NCBI GenBank assembly: GCA_016744675.1
Contig: JADGDX010000021.1
Coordinates: 1 to 41,586, forward strand
Reading direction: 5' to 3'
DNA from: Desulfuromusa sp.
GTDB lineage: Bacteria > Desulfobacterota > Desulfuromonadia > Desulfuromonadales > Geopsychrobacteraceae
DNA: 41,586 bases
Positions 26,646 through 36,393 of the stretch are shown in pieces. A program made the position numbers and the translations under genes. Numbering within the stretch: position 1 is the stretch's first letter; the number at the start of each line of letters is the position of its first letter. The notes under the pieces were generated by a model. The model was not told where the DNA came from. It ran no database searches and was given only the letters and a program-made list of their open reading frames with translations.

Positions 26646-28046
26646 ATGTCTGATTTACGTGTACGCTTTGCCCCCAGTCCAACGGGTTACCTCCATATTG
26701 GTGGTGCAAGAACGGCACTATTTAACTATTTATTGGCCAAAGGACAAAGTGGAAAATTTGTCCTACGAATTGAAGATACTGACGTTGCCAGATCGACTCA
26801 AGAGTCTGTTGACGCAATTCTTGACGCCATGGAATGGCTTGGACTGTCTTGTGATGAAGGTCCTATCTATCAATCAGATCGGTTTGATCTCTACCGTCAG
26901 AAAGTTCAACAACTTCTAGATGAAGGTAAAGCCTATCGTTGTTATTGTTCCGCTGAAGAACTTGATGCAAAACGTGAATTGGCGAAGAAGGAAGGGCGGA
27001 AACCCAAATATGATGGAACGTGTCGCCATCGAACCGATTCACCCGATGCTCCAAGTGTCGTCAGGTTTAAGCTTCCAGAGGGGCGTGAAGAGACAACGTT
27101 TATTGATCGAATTAAAGGATCAATTTGTTTTCGTCATGAAGAACTGGACGATCTGATAATTCAGCGAACTGACGGAACACCCACTTATAACTTTGTTGTT
27201 GTTATTGATGATGCCGAAATGGGTATTAACTTAGTTATCCGTGGCGATGACCACATCAACAACACCCCAAGACAAATTCTTCTATATGAAGCGCTAGGAT
27301 ATTCTGTCCCTGAATTCGCCCATGTGCCAATGATTCTTGGAGCGGATAAAAAGCGCCTGTCAAAACGTCATGGTGCCACCTCTGTCATGGTCTATCAGGA
27401 AATGGGCTATCTTCCTGAAGCTATGGTGAACTATTTGGTACGATTAGGCTGGTCATTTGGGGATGAAGAAATTTTCAGTATAGATGATCTTGTTGAGAAG
27501 TTTAGCTTAGATAATGTTGGCCGCTCTGCCGGTGTTTTTAATCCAGAAAAGCTCCTCTGGCTTAATAGTCATTATATTAAAACTGGAGATCCTCAACGAC
27601 TTTCCGATTTACTCAAGCCATTCCTTGAGAAGAATGGGATTATATACAAGAACGGACCTGACCTGATTGAAGTGGTCCAAGGTCTTCAGGAGCGTTCTTC
27701 TACTCTGGTCGAAATGGCATTAGGTGCCGAGTTTTATTTTGCTGATCAGCTGACCTATGATGAGAAGGCAAAAAAGAAATTTTTGAAACCTGAGCAAAAA
27801 GATCTTTTTTTACTTCTTCTTGAAAAATTAGATCAATGCCCATCTTTCACTGAAGAGTCGTTAGAAAAAGTGTTTGGTGAGGTTATGGAGATCACTGAAC
27901 TGAAGTTTGGTAAAGTTGCTCAACCACTACGAGTTGCCCTGACTGGTGGGGCCCCTAGCCCTGGTATTTATGATGTTTTAAGAGTTTTAGGGCGGGATAT
28001 TGCCCTGAAAAGAATTTCTAGTGCTCTTGAAGTGTTAGGCAGTTAA
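26646..28046 (+). CDS. gltX: Glutamyl-tRNA synthetase
   Basis: Class Ib aminoacyl-tRNA synthetase, 466 residues, charging tRNA-Glu. The HIGH-type motif is H17-I-G-G in [15 protein letters not shown] and the KMSKS-type motif is KRLSK at 236-240. A zinc site C99-x-C101 with C126-x-H128 is intact. The ATG at 26646 follows AGAAGGAGA with good spacing. It is of bacterial GluRS type rather than GlnRS, judged by its overall bacterial pattern and the C-terminal helical domain. A strong terminator follows directly. Confidence 0.96.
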   Translation: MSDLRVRFAPSPTGYLHIGGARTALFNYLLAKGQSGKFVLRIEDTDVARSTQESVDAILDAMEWLGLSCDEGPIYQSDRFDLYRQKVQQLLDEGKAYRCYCSAEELDAKRELAKKEGRKPKYDGTCRHRTDSPDAPSVVRFKLPEGREETTFIDRIKGSICFRHEELDDLIIQRTDGTPTYNFVVVIDDAEMGINLVIRGDDHINNTPRQILLYEALGYSVPEFAHVPMILGADKKRLSKRHGATSVMVYQEMGYLPEAMVNYLVRLGWSFGDEEIFSIDDLVEKFSLDNVGRSAGVFNPEKLLWLNSHYIKTGDPQRLSDLLKPFLEKNGIIYKNGPDLIEVVQGLQERSSTLVEMALGAEFYFADQLTYDEKAKKKFLKPEQKDLFLLLLEKLDQCPSFTEESLEKVFGEVMEITELKFGKVAQPLRVALTGGAPSPGIYDVLRVLGRDIALKRISSALEVLGS

Positions 28047-28050
28047 ACAA

Positions 28051-28095
28051 AAAAGAGTCTCGACAAGATCAATTTTGTCGAGACTCTTTTTTTTA
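28051..28095 (+). terminator. Rho-independent terminator of gltX
   Basis: A 16-base-pair perfect stem (28051-28066 with 28075-28090), loop of eight, flanked by A and T runs. It lies between gltX and the convergent PilZ gene and, being A-rich on one side and T-rich on the other, can serve both strands. Confidence 0.92.
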
Positions 28096-28111
28096 GTGAT
28101 GCCATAGATCT

Positions 28112-28471
28112 TTAAAGTTGTTCTCTTATCCACTCATCTAATTGCTCAGAAATTTCATCTGGCATATTGACAAATCTCAACCCTATTCCCGGTTCAAATG
28201 GAAGATGTGTCCCGTGTGGACGCTTCCAAATAACTTCACAGCAACAACGAGCTGTGCCAGTCAATGGAGCAGGGAGTTGAAATTCTAAATCTATCTGTTC
28301 TCCAGGTTTTATCTCCTTCGTCGTAGAGATAAACATTCCACTTTTACTAATATTTTTACTGTAACCAAAAAAAGCCGGTCGATCCCCATCAATATGTACT
28401 TTCTGAATGATTAAAGGGGCGCGTAAATTTTTTCTCAAATCGGCTTTAGGACGATCTGGTTCCGTATCCAT
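28112..28471 (-). CDS. PilZ-domain protein (predicted c-di-GMP binding)
   Basis: Small single-domain protein, 119 residues from the chosen start. The c-di-GMP motifs are R-x3-R in RKNLR near residues 13-17 and N-x-S-x2-G in NISKSG near 40-45. The open frame extends 18 codons upstream to 28525, but AGGAG at 28481-28477 on the minus strand, five bases before the ATG at 28471, favours the shorter protein. Such proteins tie cyclic-di-GMP levels to motility, pili or exopolysaccharide by binding partner proteins. It is divergent from the efflux operon. Confidence 0.85.
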   Translation of the reverse strand: MDTEPDRPKADLRKNLRAPLIIQKVHIDGDRPAFFGYSKNISKSGMFISTTKEIKPGEQIDLEFQLPAPLTGTARCCCEVIWKRPHGTHLPFEPGIGLRFVNMPDEISEQLDEWIREQL

Positions 28472-28558
28472 AATGTCTCCTACAGGGTTACTTAGTAAGT
28501 TATTAGATCTTTCTTTCCGATGCAATAATTAACTTAATTACAAAGACATATTAAATTG

Positions 28559-28570
28559 CGAACGCATTCG
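28559..28570. promoter_or_regulatory. Upstream palindrome CGAA-N4-TTCG (candidate TetR operator 1)
   Basis: CGAA at 28559-28562 and TTCG at 28567-28570. Same core and spacing as the palindrome at 28606. It lies upstream of the -35 box of the tetR promoter and between the two divergent genes. Confidence 0.5.
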
Positions 28571-28577
28571 ACATTTA

Positions 28578-28605
28578 TTGACTATTTGTGCTTTTTGTGT
28601 AAAAT
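28578..28605 (+). promoter_or_regulatory. Sigma-70-type promoter of the tetR-efflux operon
   Basis: TTGACT (28578-28583), spacer of 16, TAAAAT (28600-28605). Transcription would start near 28612, inside the second palindrome, giving a leader of about 27 bases before the tetR ATG. Confidence 0.7.
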
Positions 28606-28617
28606 CGAATGGGTTCG
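28606..28617. promoter_or_regulatory. Downstream palindrome CGAA-N4-TTCG (candidate TetR operator 2)
   Basis: CGAA at 28606-28609 and TTCG at 28614-28617, extended by T and A to TCGAA-N4-TTCGA. It overlaps the predicted start of transcription, the usual place for a repressor. The two palindromes are 47 bases apart centre to centre. Confidence 0.55.
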
Positions 28618-28638
28618 AGATTAAGAAAGGAGATTTCC

Positions 28639-29238
28639 ATGGCAGGAATAAGAGAACAAAAAAAAAGTGAGACTAAGCGGGCTATTTTAGCTGCAGCAGT
28701 TAAGCTTTTTGCAGAGAAAAGCTTTGATAAAACCAGTATTGAAGATATTGCAAAAGAAGCTGGGATCGGTAAGACAACAATATACGGATATTATAATAAG
28801 AAAAATGAGATTTTTCACGATTTCTGCGACGAAGAGCTCGATTTAGCTTTCAGTAAACTTAAGCCCTCTGATTGTGATGACCGTCCGCTGACTGAAAAGT
28901 TGATTGATTTTTTCATGATCCAGTTTGTCTTCGTTACCAAAAATAGAGAATTTGGCCGACAGATGTCTCGTGAGATGGTTTTCCCATGCGAGATCAATGA
29001 TAAGGCGAAGATCCATGATCAACGCTATTTTGATATTCTTGAAAATTATATTGCAGCTGCTCAAAATCGTGGAGAAGTCTCTACAAAACATGATCATTTC
29101 AATATGTCGGTTCACTTTTTCTCACTTTACCTAGGCCTTCTGGCAGGTTGGTATACGGGATACCTTGAGTCATTATCTCAAGTCGAAGAAACGATGCGTA
29201 CACTTTTCACACAAGTCTTAAAGGGAATTGAAAAATGA
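28639..29238 (+). CDS. TetR/AcrR family transcriptional regulator
   Basis: 199 residues from the chosen ATG. The N-terminal helix-turn-helix reads AILAAAVKLFAEKSFDKTSIEDIAK and then GIGKTTIYGYYNKKNEIF, a classic TetR pattern; the C-terminal ligand domain is variable. The frame stays open from 28609, but AAAGGAG at 28626-28632 marks the ATG at 28639, and the region before it holds the promoter start and a palindrome. Its stop overlaps the tolC-like ATG (ATGA), so it is the first gene of the efflux operon and likely represses it until an unknown ligand binds. Confidence 0.9.
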   Translation: MAGIREQKKSETKRAILAAAVKLFAEKSFDKTSIEDIAKEAGIGKTTIYGYYNKKNEIFHDFCDEELDLAFSKLKPSDCDDRPLTEKLIDFFMIQFVFVTKNREFGRQMSREMVFPCEINDKAKIHDQRYFDILENYIAAAQNRGEVSTKHDHFNMSVHFFSLYLGLLAGWYTGYLESLSQVEETMRTLFTQVLKGIEK

Positions 29239-30785
29239 AATATTATTTCATCATTGTTACCCTTATGTTTTTTACCTTTCAAACTGTTGATTCTTTAGCT
29301 GTAGAACGGAAACCTGAGACGCTACAAGATTTAATTGCTCTTAGTCTTAAGGTAAATCTAGGTTTGCAAATTGAACGAGTCGAGGCAGAAAAAAGGGTAG
29401 AAGACATTACAATTGCCCAGTCAGTTTTCGATAGTTCCTTGTTTGCATCAACGTCTTATGAACGAACTTCAACTCCATATGTATCAACGGTGACGTCATA
29501 TTCGAGCAGTCAGTCAAAGTTATTATCCGGACAGATTGGAGTGAGTCGTTTTTTCTCAACCGGTTTAACTGCAGCATTGTCTCTCAACTCAGCATGGACG
29601 ACTGATAATGACTATACCAATGGTCTTGATCCTAGTTATCGCAGCAGTTTGATTCTTGATTTAACTCAACCATTACTGCGAAATCGCGGCACAGTTATCA
29701 ATACAACGGCCTTGAAAGTCTCTCAAAACCAGCACTATCAAAGTTCTCTAAACTATTTACTGGAAGCACAAAGCTTAGTTTTAGAAATAGAAACGGTAGC
29801 AAGAGAGTTGGCAACGAAAAATCATATCATTCTTTTGCGTCATGAGGCTCTTGAATTAGCTGTTAATTTATTAAAGGCTAATAAAAAGCGTTTTTCAGCA
29901 GGGTTTATTCCCGTGACTGAGGTTCAAGAGGCAGAGACTGCTCATGCCGCTCGGCAATTGGATCTTTCGTTAGCAATTCAGGACAGAGATTTAACAAGAG
30001 AGGAATTGAATCGAAAGTTAAATTATAGCTTATCGGATAAGTTTGACCTTATTGATTTAGCTCACTTTAACGACATTTCGGATTCAGACAATATTCCAAC
30101 TCTTGAACAATTGATTAAATCAGCGCATCAACATCGTCTTGAACTTAAAATCAATGATTATTCTGTTCAAAACAGCTCTTTACAGCAAACATTTTTAAAA
30201 AATCAGCTTAAGCCCCAATTTGATTTAAATGTTCAAGTTGGTGTTAATGGTCTCTCCGGGTCAGAGAGCAGTTCAGCTTTGTCTCACCGCTATTCTGGGA
30301 ATTGGCCAGATTCTTTTTCTAGTATGAGTGATGCTGATGGATATCAATGGCGTGCAGGTATTGAGTTTCGTTTTCCAATTAATAATCGTTCGGCAAAATC
30401 TAGATATCAACAAGCAAAACTACAACTCAAGCAGGATAACTTTCGACACAATGACCTTAAGAAAATGATTGAAAAAGATGTTAAACAACAGCATGTTAAT
30501 ATTTATCATTCAAAAAATCAGTTAGATATTACAAAGAGATTTGAATCCCTTGCTCAGCAATCTTTTCATCAAGAACAACAACGCTTAGAAGAAGGTTTGT
30601 CTGACACTTTCCGCATTATTCTTTTCCAGCAAAAAATGATTGAAGCAAAAATTGATCGTATCAATGCTATGTCGCGATACCAACTTGCTTATGCTCAACT
30701 AGAGTTTGCGACTGGACAAATTTTTGAGCGCCATCAGATTATTTTTGAAAATCATCCAGAGGAGCTGAGTCTTGAAAATATCTAA
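29235..30785 (+). CDS. TolC-family outer membrane efflux protein
   Basis: 516 residues. N-terminal signal peptide (MKYYFIIVTLMFFTF...) with a likely cut near residue 20-22. The mature part has two long alpha-helical stretches in repeated halves (about 50-260 and 290-490), typical of outer membrane channels of tripartite pumps, with FDSSLFASTSYERT and LDLTQPLLRNRG matching the beta-barrel entrance pattern. Translation is coupled to tetR upstream and overlaps the adaptor gene downstream by 14 bases. It forms the exit duct for the pump. Confidence 0.9.
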   Translation: MKYYFIIVTLMFFTFQTVDSLAVERKPETLQDLIALSLKVNLGLQIERVEAEKRVEDITIAQSVFDSSLFASTSYERTSTPYVSTVTSYSSSQSKLLSGQIGVSRFFSTGLTAALSLNSAWTTDNDYTNGLDPSYRSSLILDLTQPLLRNRGTVINTTALKVSQNQHYQSSLNYLLEAQSLVLEIETVARELATKNHIILLRHEALELAVNLLKANKKRFSAGFIPVTEVQEAETAHAARQLDLSLAIQDRDLTREELNRKLNYSLSDKFDLIDLAHFNDISDSDNIPTLEQLIKSAHQHRLELKINDYSVQNSSLQQTFLKNQLKPQFDLNVQVGVNGLSGSESSSALSHRYSGNWPDSFSSMSDADGYQWRAGIEFRFPINNRSAKSRYQQAKLQLKQDNFRHNDLKKMIEKDVKQQHVNIYHSKNQLDITKRFESLAQQSFHQEQQRLEEGLSDTFRIILFQQKMIEAKIDRINAMSRYQLAYAQLEFATGQIFERHQIIFENHPEELSLENI

Positions 30786-31818
30786 ACTTGTCATCATCGT
30801 TATGGCGATTTTTTTAGCAGCGTGTAGCTCTCAAGAAGACACGTCTCTGCCCACCAATAAACCTGAGAAAGTGACCCCTGTATCGGTTGAGCAGGTTGCT
30901 CTTTCAGATTTAACAGAATTATTCACTCTGCCGGCAAATCTCGAAGCATGGGAGGACCTTTCACTCTCCGCCGAGGTTTCTGGCCCTATCCAGAACATTC
31001 CCTATAATGAAGGATCTCAGGTACAAAAAGGGGATGTGTTGGTTGAGATTGATTCTGAATCAATTAGAAGTCTTTTGCATCGAGACCAACAGAATGTTGT
31101 GACTATCGAAAGAAAATTTAACCGCTATCATAAACTTGAAAATGAAGGGCTCATCAGCAAACAGGAACTAGATGATCTTGAAAATGATTTGATTGCGGCG
31201 AAGGAATCATTAAACACAACTCGCTTACAATTCAAAAAAAGCTCTCCAAAGGCTCCCATCAGTGGCACGATTGATCGCATCTATGTTGATCGTGGTGAAT
31301 ATGTTGATCCAGGGATGCCTCTGCTAAGGTTAGTTCAGATTGAAAAACTAAAAGTCATCGCCGATGTTCCTGAAAAAGATGTCCCTTTTTTAAAGGTTGG
31401 ACAGTCTGTTGAGATCATATCAGCAGCGATCAATAATCTCTCTTCTCCTCCTCTAACAGGAACGATTGAGCATATTGCATTTTCGGCAAATTCAACAACT
31501 CGAACATATCGAACTAAAATTATTATTGATAATAGTTCTAATCAGTTACGCCCAGGGATGATTGTTAGAGCACAATTTGTGCGACAGCAACTTGACCAGG
31601 TGATATCGATCCCTCTCTTTGCTGTGATGGATCAGGATGGCGATAAGGTTGTTTTCATTGCCAAGGATGGTGTTGCACATAAAATTAATGTCAAGGTCGG
31701 AACTTCAATCGGACAACGGATTGTTATTACAGAGGGATTATCAGTTAACCAGTCTGTGGTTATTTCAGGGCAACAGTTATTGTCTGATGGCGCCAAAGTT
31801 GTCGCGGGAGACAGGTAG
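30772..31818 (+). CDS. RND efflux periplasmic adaptor (membrane fusion) lipoprotein
   Basis: 348 residues. Starts at TTG with AGAGGAG seven bases upstream, inside the end of the outer-membrane gene. The signal sequence ends in LAACSS, a lipobox, so the protein should be tethered to the inner membrane at the Cys near residue 18. The biotinyl-lipoyl-like halves (SAEVSGPIQNIPYNEGSQVQKGDVLVEID and SPKAPISGTIDRIYVDRGEYV) surround a coiled coil, and a beta-barrel domain follows (RPGMIVRA). It links the RND pump to the outer membrane channel. Substrate unknown. Confidence 0.92.
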   Translation: MKISKLVIIVMAIFLAACSSQEDTSLPTNKPEKVTPVSVEQVALSDLTELFTLPANLEAWEDLSLSAEVSGPIQNIPYNEGSQVQKGDVLVEIDSESIRSLLHRDQQNVVTIERKFNRYHKLENEGLISKQELDDLENDLIAAKESLNTTRLQFKKSSPKAPISGTIDRIYVDRGEYVDPGMPLLRLVQIEKLKVIADVPEKDVPFLKVGQSVEIISAAINNLSSPPLTGTIEHIAFSANSTTRTYRTKIIIDNSSNQLRPGMIVRAQFVRQQLDQVISIPLFAVMDQDGDKVVFIAKDGVAHKINVKVGTSIGQRIVITEGLSVNQSVVISGQQLLSDGAKVVAGDR

Positions 31819-31820
31819 TT

Positions 31821-34800
31821 ATGCTGATATCAAATGTAGCCATTGACAGAAGAAGTACTGTTTTTGCGTTGATGTTGATTATTTTGATTGTTGGCATATA
31901 CAGCTATGTCGTATTGCCTCGAGAATCGTCGCCAGACATTACAGTTCCATATGTGCTGGTTGTCACCCCTTATGAAGGAGTCACACCAGACGATATTGAA
32001 AGTCTTATCACCTATCCAATAGAAAGAAAATTGAAGGGTTTAAAAGATGTTGAGAAGATCAGTTCAGTCAGTGCTGAAGGATCTTCTATGATTACGATTG
32101 AGTTTGTCCCAGATGTTGACATTGATAATGCTTTGCAATGGGTTAGAGATAAAGTGGATCAGGCCAAAGGGGACCTTCCTAACGATCTCGAAAATGACCC
32201 CTCTGTTCTTGAAATAAACTTATCAGAATTTCCAATTCTGATGGTCGCCATATCGGGGGCATTAGATGAAAGTGTTCTTAAAGTTGTTGGTGAAAAACTT
32301 GAGGATCGAATCGAAGAGATCCCTGGGGTTCTTGATGTCATTTTAACCGGTGGTCGTGAGCGTGAAATACGCGTCGAATTTGACCCTGATCGCCTTTACG
32401 CATATCGTATTTCTTTAAGTGAAATCGTCCGTGCTATTCAACAAGAAAATGTCAACATCCCGGGTGGGAGCATTGATATTGGTCAAGGAAAATACCTCCT
32501 TCGTATCCCCGGTGAATTCTCCAACCCGAATGAAATAGATAATCTTGTTTTGACTGAACGGGATGGACAAGTTATTTATTTTAAAGATGTCGCCAGAATT
32601 GTTGACTCGTTTGAAGACCGTAGCAGTTATGCCCGTTTAAACGGTGAAAAGAGTATATCTCTTGCTATTAAAAAAAGGACCGGTGCCAACATCATTGATG
32701 TTGCTGATCGTGTCTTTTCCTTACTTAAAGTCGCTGAAAAAGATATCCCCGGTGGAGTTGAACTTTCTGTCACATTTAACCAATCAAAAGACATCAGAAG
32801 AATGGTGTCTGAATTAGAGAATAATATTATTACCGGACTGATCCTCGTCATTCTGGTTTTATTTATGTTTCTGGGGCTACGAAACTCAATCTTTGTTGCG
32901 ATTGCAATTCCATTTTCAATGCTGCTCTCCTTTGCTGTTCTTCAGCTAATGGGGATTACACTTAATATGGTGGTTTTGTTCAGCTTGATTTTGGCCTTAG
33001 GTATGCTTGTTGATAACGCAATCGTTATTGTTGAAAATATCTATCGTCACATGTCCGAGGGGTACACAGGTATAGAAGCGGCAAAGATTGCCGTTAGCGA
33101 AGTTGGCTGGCCCGTTGTGAGTTCTACAGCAACAACCCTTTGTGCTTTTTTTCCAATGACGTTTTGGCCTGGGATTATGGGCGAATTCATGAAATTTCTC
33201 CCCTTAACTTTGATCATTACACTAACGGCATCCCTGTTTGTTGCACTTGTTATAAACCCAACAATCTGTGCTCACTTTATGTCTTTAGGGAAGGCGAAAC
33301 CTCAGGACATAAAGAAAACAAGTCAGTTAATCCGCTGGTATGAGAGTACCCTCAAGCTTGCACTGAAGAGACGTCTTTTTGTTGTCTTTTTATCTTTTCT
33401 TCTGCTCTTTGGAATTGGTGCTTCTTATGCAGTTCTTGGCCACGGGGTTGAGTTGCTCCCTGATATAGAACCGAACCTTGCGTTTGTTGAAATTAAAGCC
33501 CCGGAAGGGGCAAATCTAGCAGAGAGTAACGCCTTATCTAAAAGAGTAGAGTCCCTTGCTATTGCGGAAAATGACATTCGCTATGCTGTCGCAGAGATAG
33601 GAACGACTTCAAGTGATCAGGGTGGGGGAAGTGTTCAGTCTAACTTGAGCAAAATCTCACTTGATTTTATCGAAAGAATAGATCGGCACGACGATTCACG
33701 GGATGTCCTTGATAGAATCAGGTCAGCCGTTGAACCGTTATCTGGTGCAGAATTCAAAGTAGAAAAACAAGAAGAAGGTCCCCCAACCGGACCTCCCGTC
33801 AGTGTCGAAATAAGTGGGGAGAAAATTTCTATTCTTAGTCACCTTGTTGAAACAGCTCGTCAGAAGATTAAAGGTGTTGATGGGTTGGTTGATTTGAAAG
33901 ATGATTTTTCTAAAGCGAAACCAGAAATAAGAATCGATGTTGATCGAGAAAAGGCGAGTTTGCTGCAACTGTCAACTGCTGAAATATCTGAAATGGTTAA
34001 GGCTGCTATCAGTGGAACAAAACTCGGTGTTTATCGTGAAGGAGAAGATGAATACGATATCATTGCTCGAATGCCAGAGGAACGACGATCATCCGTCTCA
34101 GATATAGAGAATCTATTGATCCCTTCCAGTGATGGCTCTCCCGTTCCGCTTTCAACAGTTGCGAAAGTTGAACTAAGTGCAGGGTTTGGGTCTATTCGTC
34201 ACATCGACCAAAAAAGGGTCGTTACAATTTCAGCAGAGACATATGGGCGAAACAGTAATGAAGTTCTTTTAGAGGTCCAGGAACGCCTGGCTTCAATGCA
34301 GCTTCCTTCTGGTTATCAGATTAACTATTCAGGAGAACAGGAGGAGCAACAAAAAGCTGCAGCATTTTTATCCAAAGCTTTTATCGGGGCAATTTTATTG
34401 ATCATGCTGGTGTTGATTACACAATTCAATTCACTTCTTCAGACATTGATTGTCATGACCTCTGTTCTCCTTTCCTTGACGGGAGTCTTTCTTGGATTAA
34501 TGATCACTTCAACTCCATTTGGGATAATCATGACCGGTATTGGTGTGATTTCACTTGCTGGAGTTGTTGTCAATAATGCGATTGTCTTGATTGATTATAT
34601 AAACCAGTTAATCAAAGAGGGTATGGAACTAAATGCCGCTCTTATCCGAGCTGGAACCGTTCGCTTCAGACCTGTTTTATTAACGGCAGCAACGACAATT
34701 CTTGGCCTTTTCCCGATGGCTATCGGCATTAGTTTTGACTTTAGATCCTTCAGTTGGGTTGTCGGAGGTGAGTCAGCAGACTGGTGGGGACCTATGGCGG

Positions 34801-34928
34801 TTGCTGTTATTTTTGGGCTTGCATTTGCGACATTGCTCACCCTTATTGTTGTCCCTGTTTTATACTCTTTAGCCGAATCAGCTCGCACTCGATTCTGGAA
34901 ACATAAGACAACAACAGATACTCTCTAG
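31821..34928 (+). CDS. RND family efflux transporter permease (AcrB-like)
   Basis: 1035 residues, the usual size for a drug-type RND pump, with 12 expected membrane helices and two large periplasmic loops. N-terminus ISNVAIDRRSTVFALMLIILIVG is typical. The proton-relay helix reads LGMLVDNAIVIVEN: D398 matches AcrB D407, while the neighbour is N399 instead of the second Asp, a frequent variant outside the AcrB subgroup. TM10 carries GVVVNNAIVLIDYIN. The ATG lies two bases after the adaptor stop. Likely exports hydrophobic or amphiphilic compounds; whether that includes the polyunsaturated products made upstream is untested speculation. Confidence 0.93.
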   Translation: MLISNVAIDRRSTVFALMLIILIVGIYSYVVLPRESSPDITVPYVLVVTPYEGVTPDDIESLITYPIERKLKGLKDVEKISSVSAEGSSMITIEFVPDVDIDNALQWVRDKVDQAKGDLPNDLENDPSVLEINLSEFPILMVAISGALDESVLKVVGEKLEDRIEEIPGVLDVILTGGREREIRVEFDPDRLYAYRISLSEIVRAIQQENVNIPGGSIDIGQGKYLLRIPGEFSNPNEIDNLVLTERDGQVIYFKDVARIVDSFEDRSSYARLNGEKSISLAIKKRTGANIIDVADRVFSLLKVAEKDIPGGVELSVTFNQSKDIRRMVSELENNIITGLILVILVLFMFLGLRNSIFVAIAIPFSMLLSFAVLQLMGITLNMVVLFSLILALGMLVDNAIVIVENIYRHMSEGYTGIEAAKIAVSEVGWPVVSSTATTLCAFFPMTFWPGIMGEFMKFLPLTLIITLTASLFVALVINPTICAHFMSLGKAKPQDIKKTSQLIRWYESTLKLALKRRLFVVFLSFLLLFGIGASYAVLGHGVELLPDIEPNLAFVEIKAPEGANLAESNALSKRVESLAIAENDIRYAVAEIGTTSSDQGGGSVQSNLSKISLDFIERIDRHDDSRDVLDRIRSAVEPLSGAEFKVEKQEEGPPTGPPVSVEISGEKISILSHLVETARQKIKGVDGLVDLKDDFSKAKPEIRIDVDREKASLLQLSTAEISEMVKAAISGTKLGVYREGEDEYDIIARMPEERRSSVSDIENLLIPSSDGSPVPLSTVAKVELSAGFGSIRHIDQKRVVTISAETYGRNSNEVLLEVQERLASMQLPSGYQINYSGEQEEQQKAAAFLSKAFIGAILLIMLVLITQFNSLLQTLIVMTSVLLSLTGVFLGLMITSTPFGIIMTGIGVISLAGVVVNNAIVLIDYINQLIKEGMELNAALIRAGTVRFRPVLLTAATTILGLFPMAIGISFDFRSFSWVVGGESADWWGPMAVAVIFGLAFATLLTLIVVPVLYSLAESARTRFWKHKTTTDTL

Positions 34929-34990
34929 TGGGCTGATTTTATTTTTATATTCGCCCTGAGAATTCTCCCTCTTTTTAGCGTGTTTTGAGT

Positions 34991-35019
34991 TTGACAAGGG
35001 GGTTTGCTTGATGTAGAAA
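34991..35019 (+). promoter_or_regulatory. Promoter of the aminotransferase gene
   Basis: TTGACA (34991-34996), spacer of 17, TAGAAA (35014-35019). The same -10 hexamer and spacing appear before tRNA-Gln. Predicted start near 35026, leaving a 5' leader of about 68 bases. Confidence 0.65.
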
Positions 35020-35093
35020 AAAGGAAGTATTTCCTCTTCTTATTTTTCTTTGTGTTGTATTTATCAATACAAAAGGCGTGAAAGGTCACTGGT

Positions 35094-36284
35094 ATGTTTG
35101 AGAACGTTGCAATTGCCCCACCAGATCCTATTCTTGGTCTGACAGAAACATTTAAGGCCGACCCCAACCCAGATAAAATCAATCTTTCAGTCGGAGTGTA
35201 CAAAGACGCTACTGGAAAGACGCCTGTTCTTGAGACGGTCAAAGAAGCTGAAAAACGCATTCTTGCTCAAGAAGATTCTAAAGGTTATCTGCCAATGACT
35301 GGCGAACCTGTTTACTGTGCACGTCTACAAGAGCTTCTTTTTGGTGAAGGACATGAAATCATCACGAGCAAGCGCGCAGCAACAGCTCAGTGTCCTGGTG
35401 GGACAGGTGCTTTGCGTGTCGTTGGTGATTATTTGCACACCCTGCATCCGGATGCCAGCCTCTGGCTGAGTGATCCGACTTGGGCGAATCACAATACAAT
35501 CTTTGATGCTGCTGGAGTTGAGTGTAAAAAGTATTCCTATCGGGACCCCAAAACAAATGGTCTTGATTTTGGTGCGATGTATGAATCAATCAAGAAAATC
35601 CCAAAAGGTGATGCCATCCTTCTTCATGGCTGCTGCCACAACCCAACCGGTATTGACCCGACACCTGAGCAGTGGGCACTTATTGGGGATTTACTTGCGA
35701 AACAAGGTGTTCTCCCGCTCGTTGACTTTGCTTATCAAGGGTTAGCTAACGGTATTGAAGATGACCGCGCTGGACTGCTTGAACTTGTTAAAAAAGTTCA
35801 GCAACTTCTTATCTGTTCAAGTTTTTCTAAAAACTTTGGCCTTTATCGCGAAAGAATCGGTGCATTAACGGTTGTTGGTGATAATAAAGAACAAGCCGAT
35901 ACAGTCATGAGCCAGGTCAAACTAAGAATTCGCTATAACTATTCTAACCCTCCGTCCCACGGTGGTCAGATTGTTGCTACAGTTCTAAGTGACCCTCAGC
36001 TTAAAGCTCAATGGATAGAAGAAGTTGCCGATATTCGCAATCGGATCAATGAAATGCGACATCTGTTTGTTAAAACCTTGAAAGACAAAGGCGTCACTCA
36101 AGACTTTTCCTCAATTATTGAGCAGCGGGGAATGTTTAGTTTTTCTGGTTTAAACAAAGATCAGGTCAATCGCTTACGCGAAGAGTATTCAATCTATATT
36201 GTTGGTTCTGGAAGAATCAATGTTGCAGGCATGACAAAAGACAATATGGACAGACTCTGTGATGCCATCAAGGCAGTTCTTTAA
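35094..36284 (+). CDS. Class I aspartate/aromatic amino acid aminotransferase (AspC/TyrB type)
   Basis: PLP enzyme of the alpha subgroup of class I aminotransferases, 396 residues like E. coli AspC and TyrB. PLP Schiff-base lysine K246 in SSFSKNFGLYRERIG, phosphate-binding R254, D211 and Y214 in VDFAYQG, N183 in CCHNPTG, W130 in DPTWANH and the substrate-carboxylate Arg in GSGRINVAGM near the end. Catalyses aspartate or aromatic amino acid/2-oxoglutarate exchange; the preference between them cannot be read off. ATG at 35094 after AAAGG. It is a single-gene unit with its own promoter and terminator. Confidence 0.93.
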   Translation: MFENVAIAPPDPILGLTETFKADPNPDKINLSVGVYKDATGKTPVLETVKEAEKRILAQEDSKGYLPMTGEPVYCARLQELLFGEGHEIITSKRAATAQCPGGTGALRVVGDYLHTLHPDASLWLSDPTWANHNTIFDAAGVECKKYSYRDPKTNGLDFGAMYESIKKIPKGDAILLHGCCHNPTGIDPTPEQWALIGDLLAKQGVLPLVDFAYQGLANGIEDDRAGLLELVKKVQQLLICSSFSKNFGLYRERIGALTVVGDNKEQADTVMSQVKLRIRYNYSNPPSHGGQIVATVLSDPQLKAQWIEEVADIRNRINEMRHLFVKTLKDKGVTQDFSSIIEQRGMFSFSGLNKDQVNRLREEYSIYIVGSGRINVAGMTKDNMDRLCDAIKAVL

Positions 36285-36309
36285 TTGACTTAAATCTGTT
36301 TTGTTATGA

Positions 36310-36349
36310 AACGACCCTGTCATAATTGCTGTGATAGGGTCGTTTTTTC
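36310..36349 (+). terminator. Rho-independent terminator of the aminotransferase
   Basis: A 13-base-pair stem with one G-T pair (36310-36322 with 36332-36344), loop of nine, followed by a run of T. Confidence 0.9.
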
Positions 36350-36378
36350 TTGACGATATAGTTTAACTTTGTTAGAAA
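36350..36378 (+). promoter_or_regulatory. Promoter of tRNA-Gln
   Basis: TTGACG (36350-36355), spacer of 17, TAGAAA (36373-36378). The predicted start near 36385 is about nine bases before the mature 5' end, normal for a tRNA gene. Confidence 0.65.
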
Positions 36379-36393
36379 ATCTGTCTTATTTGA

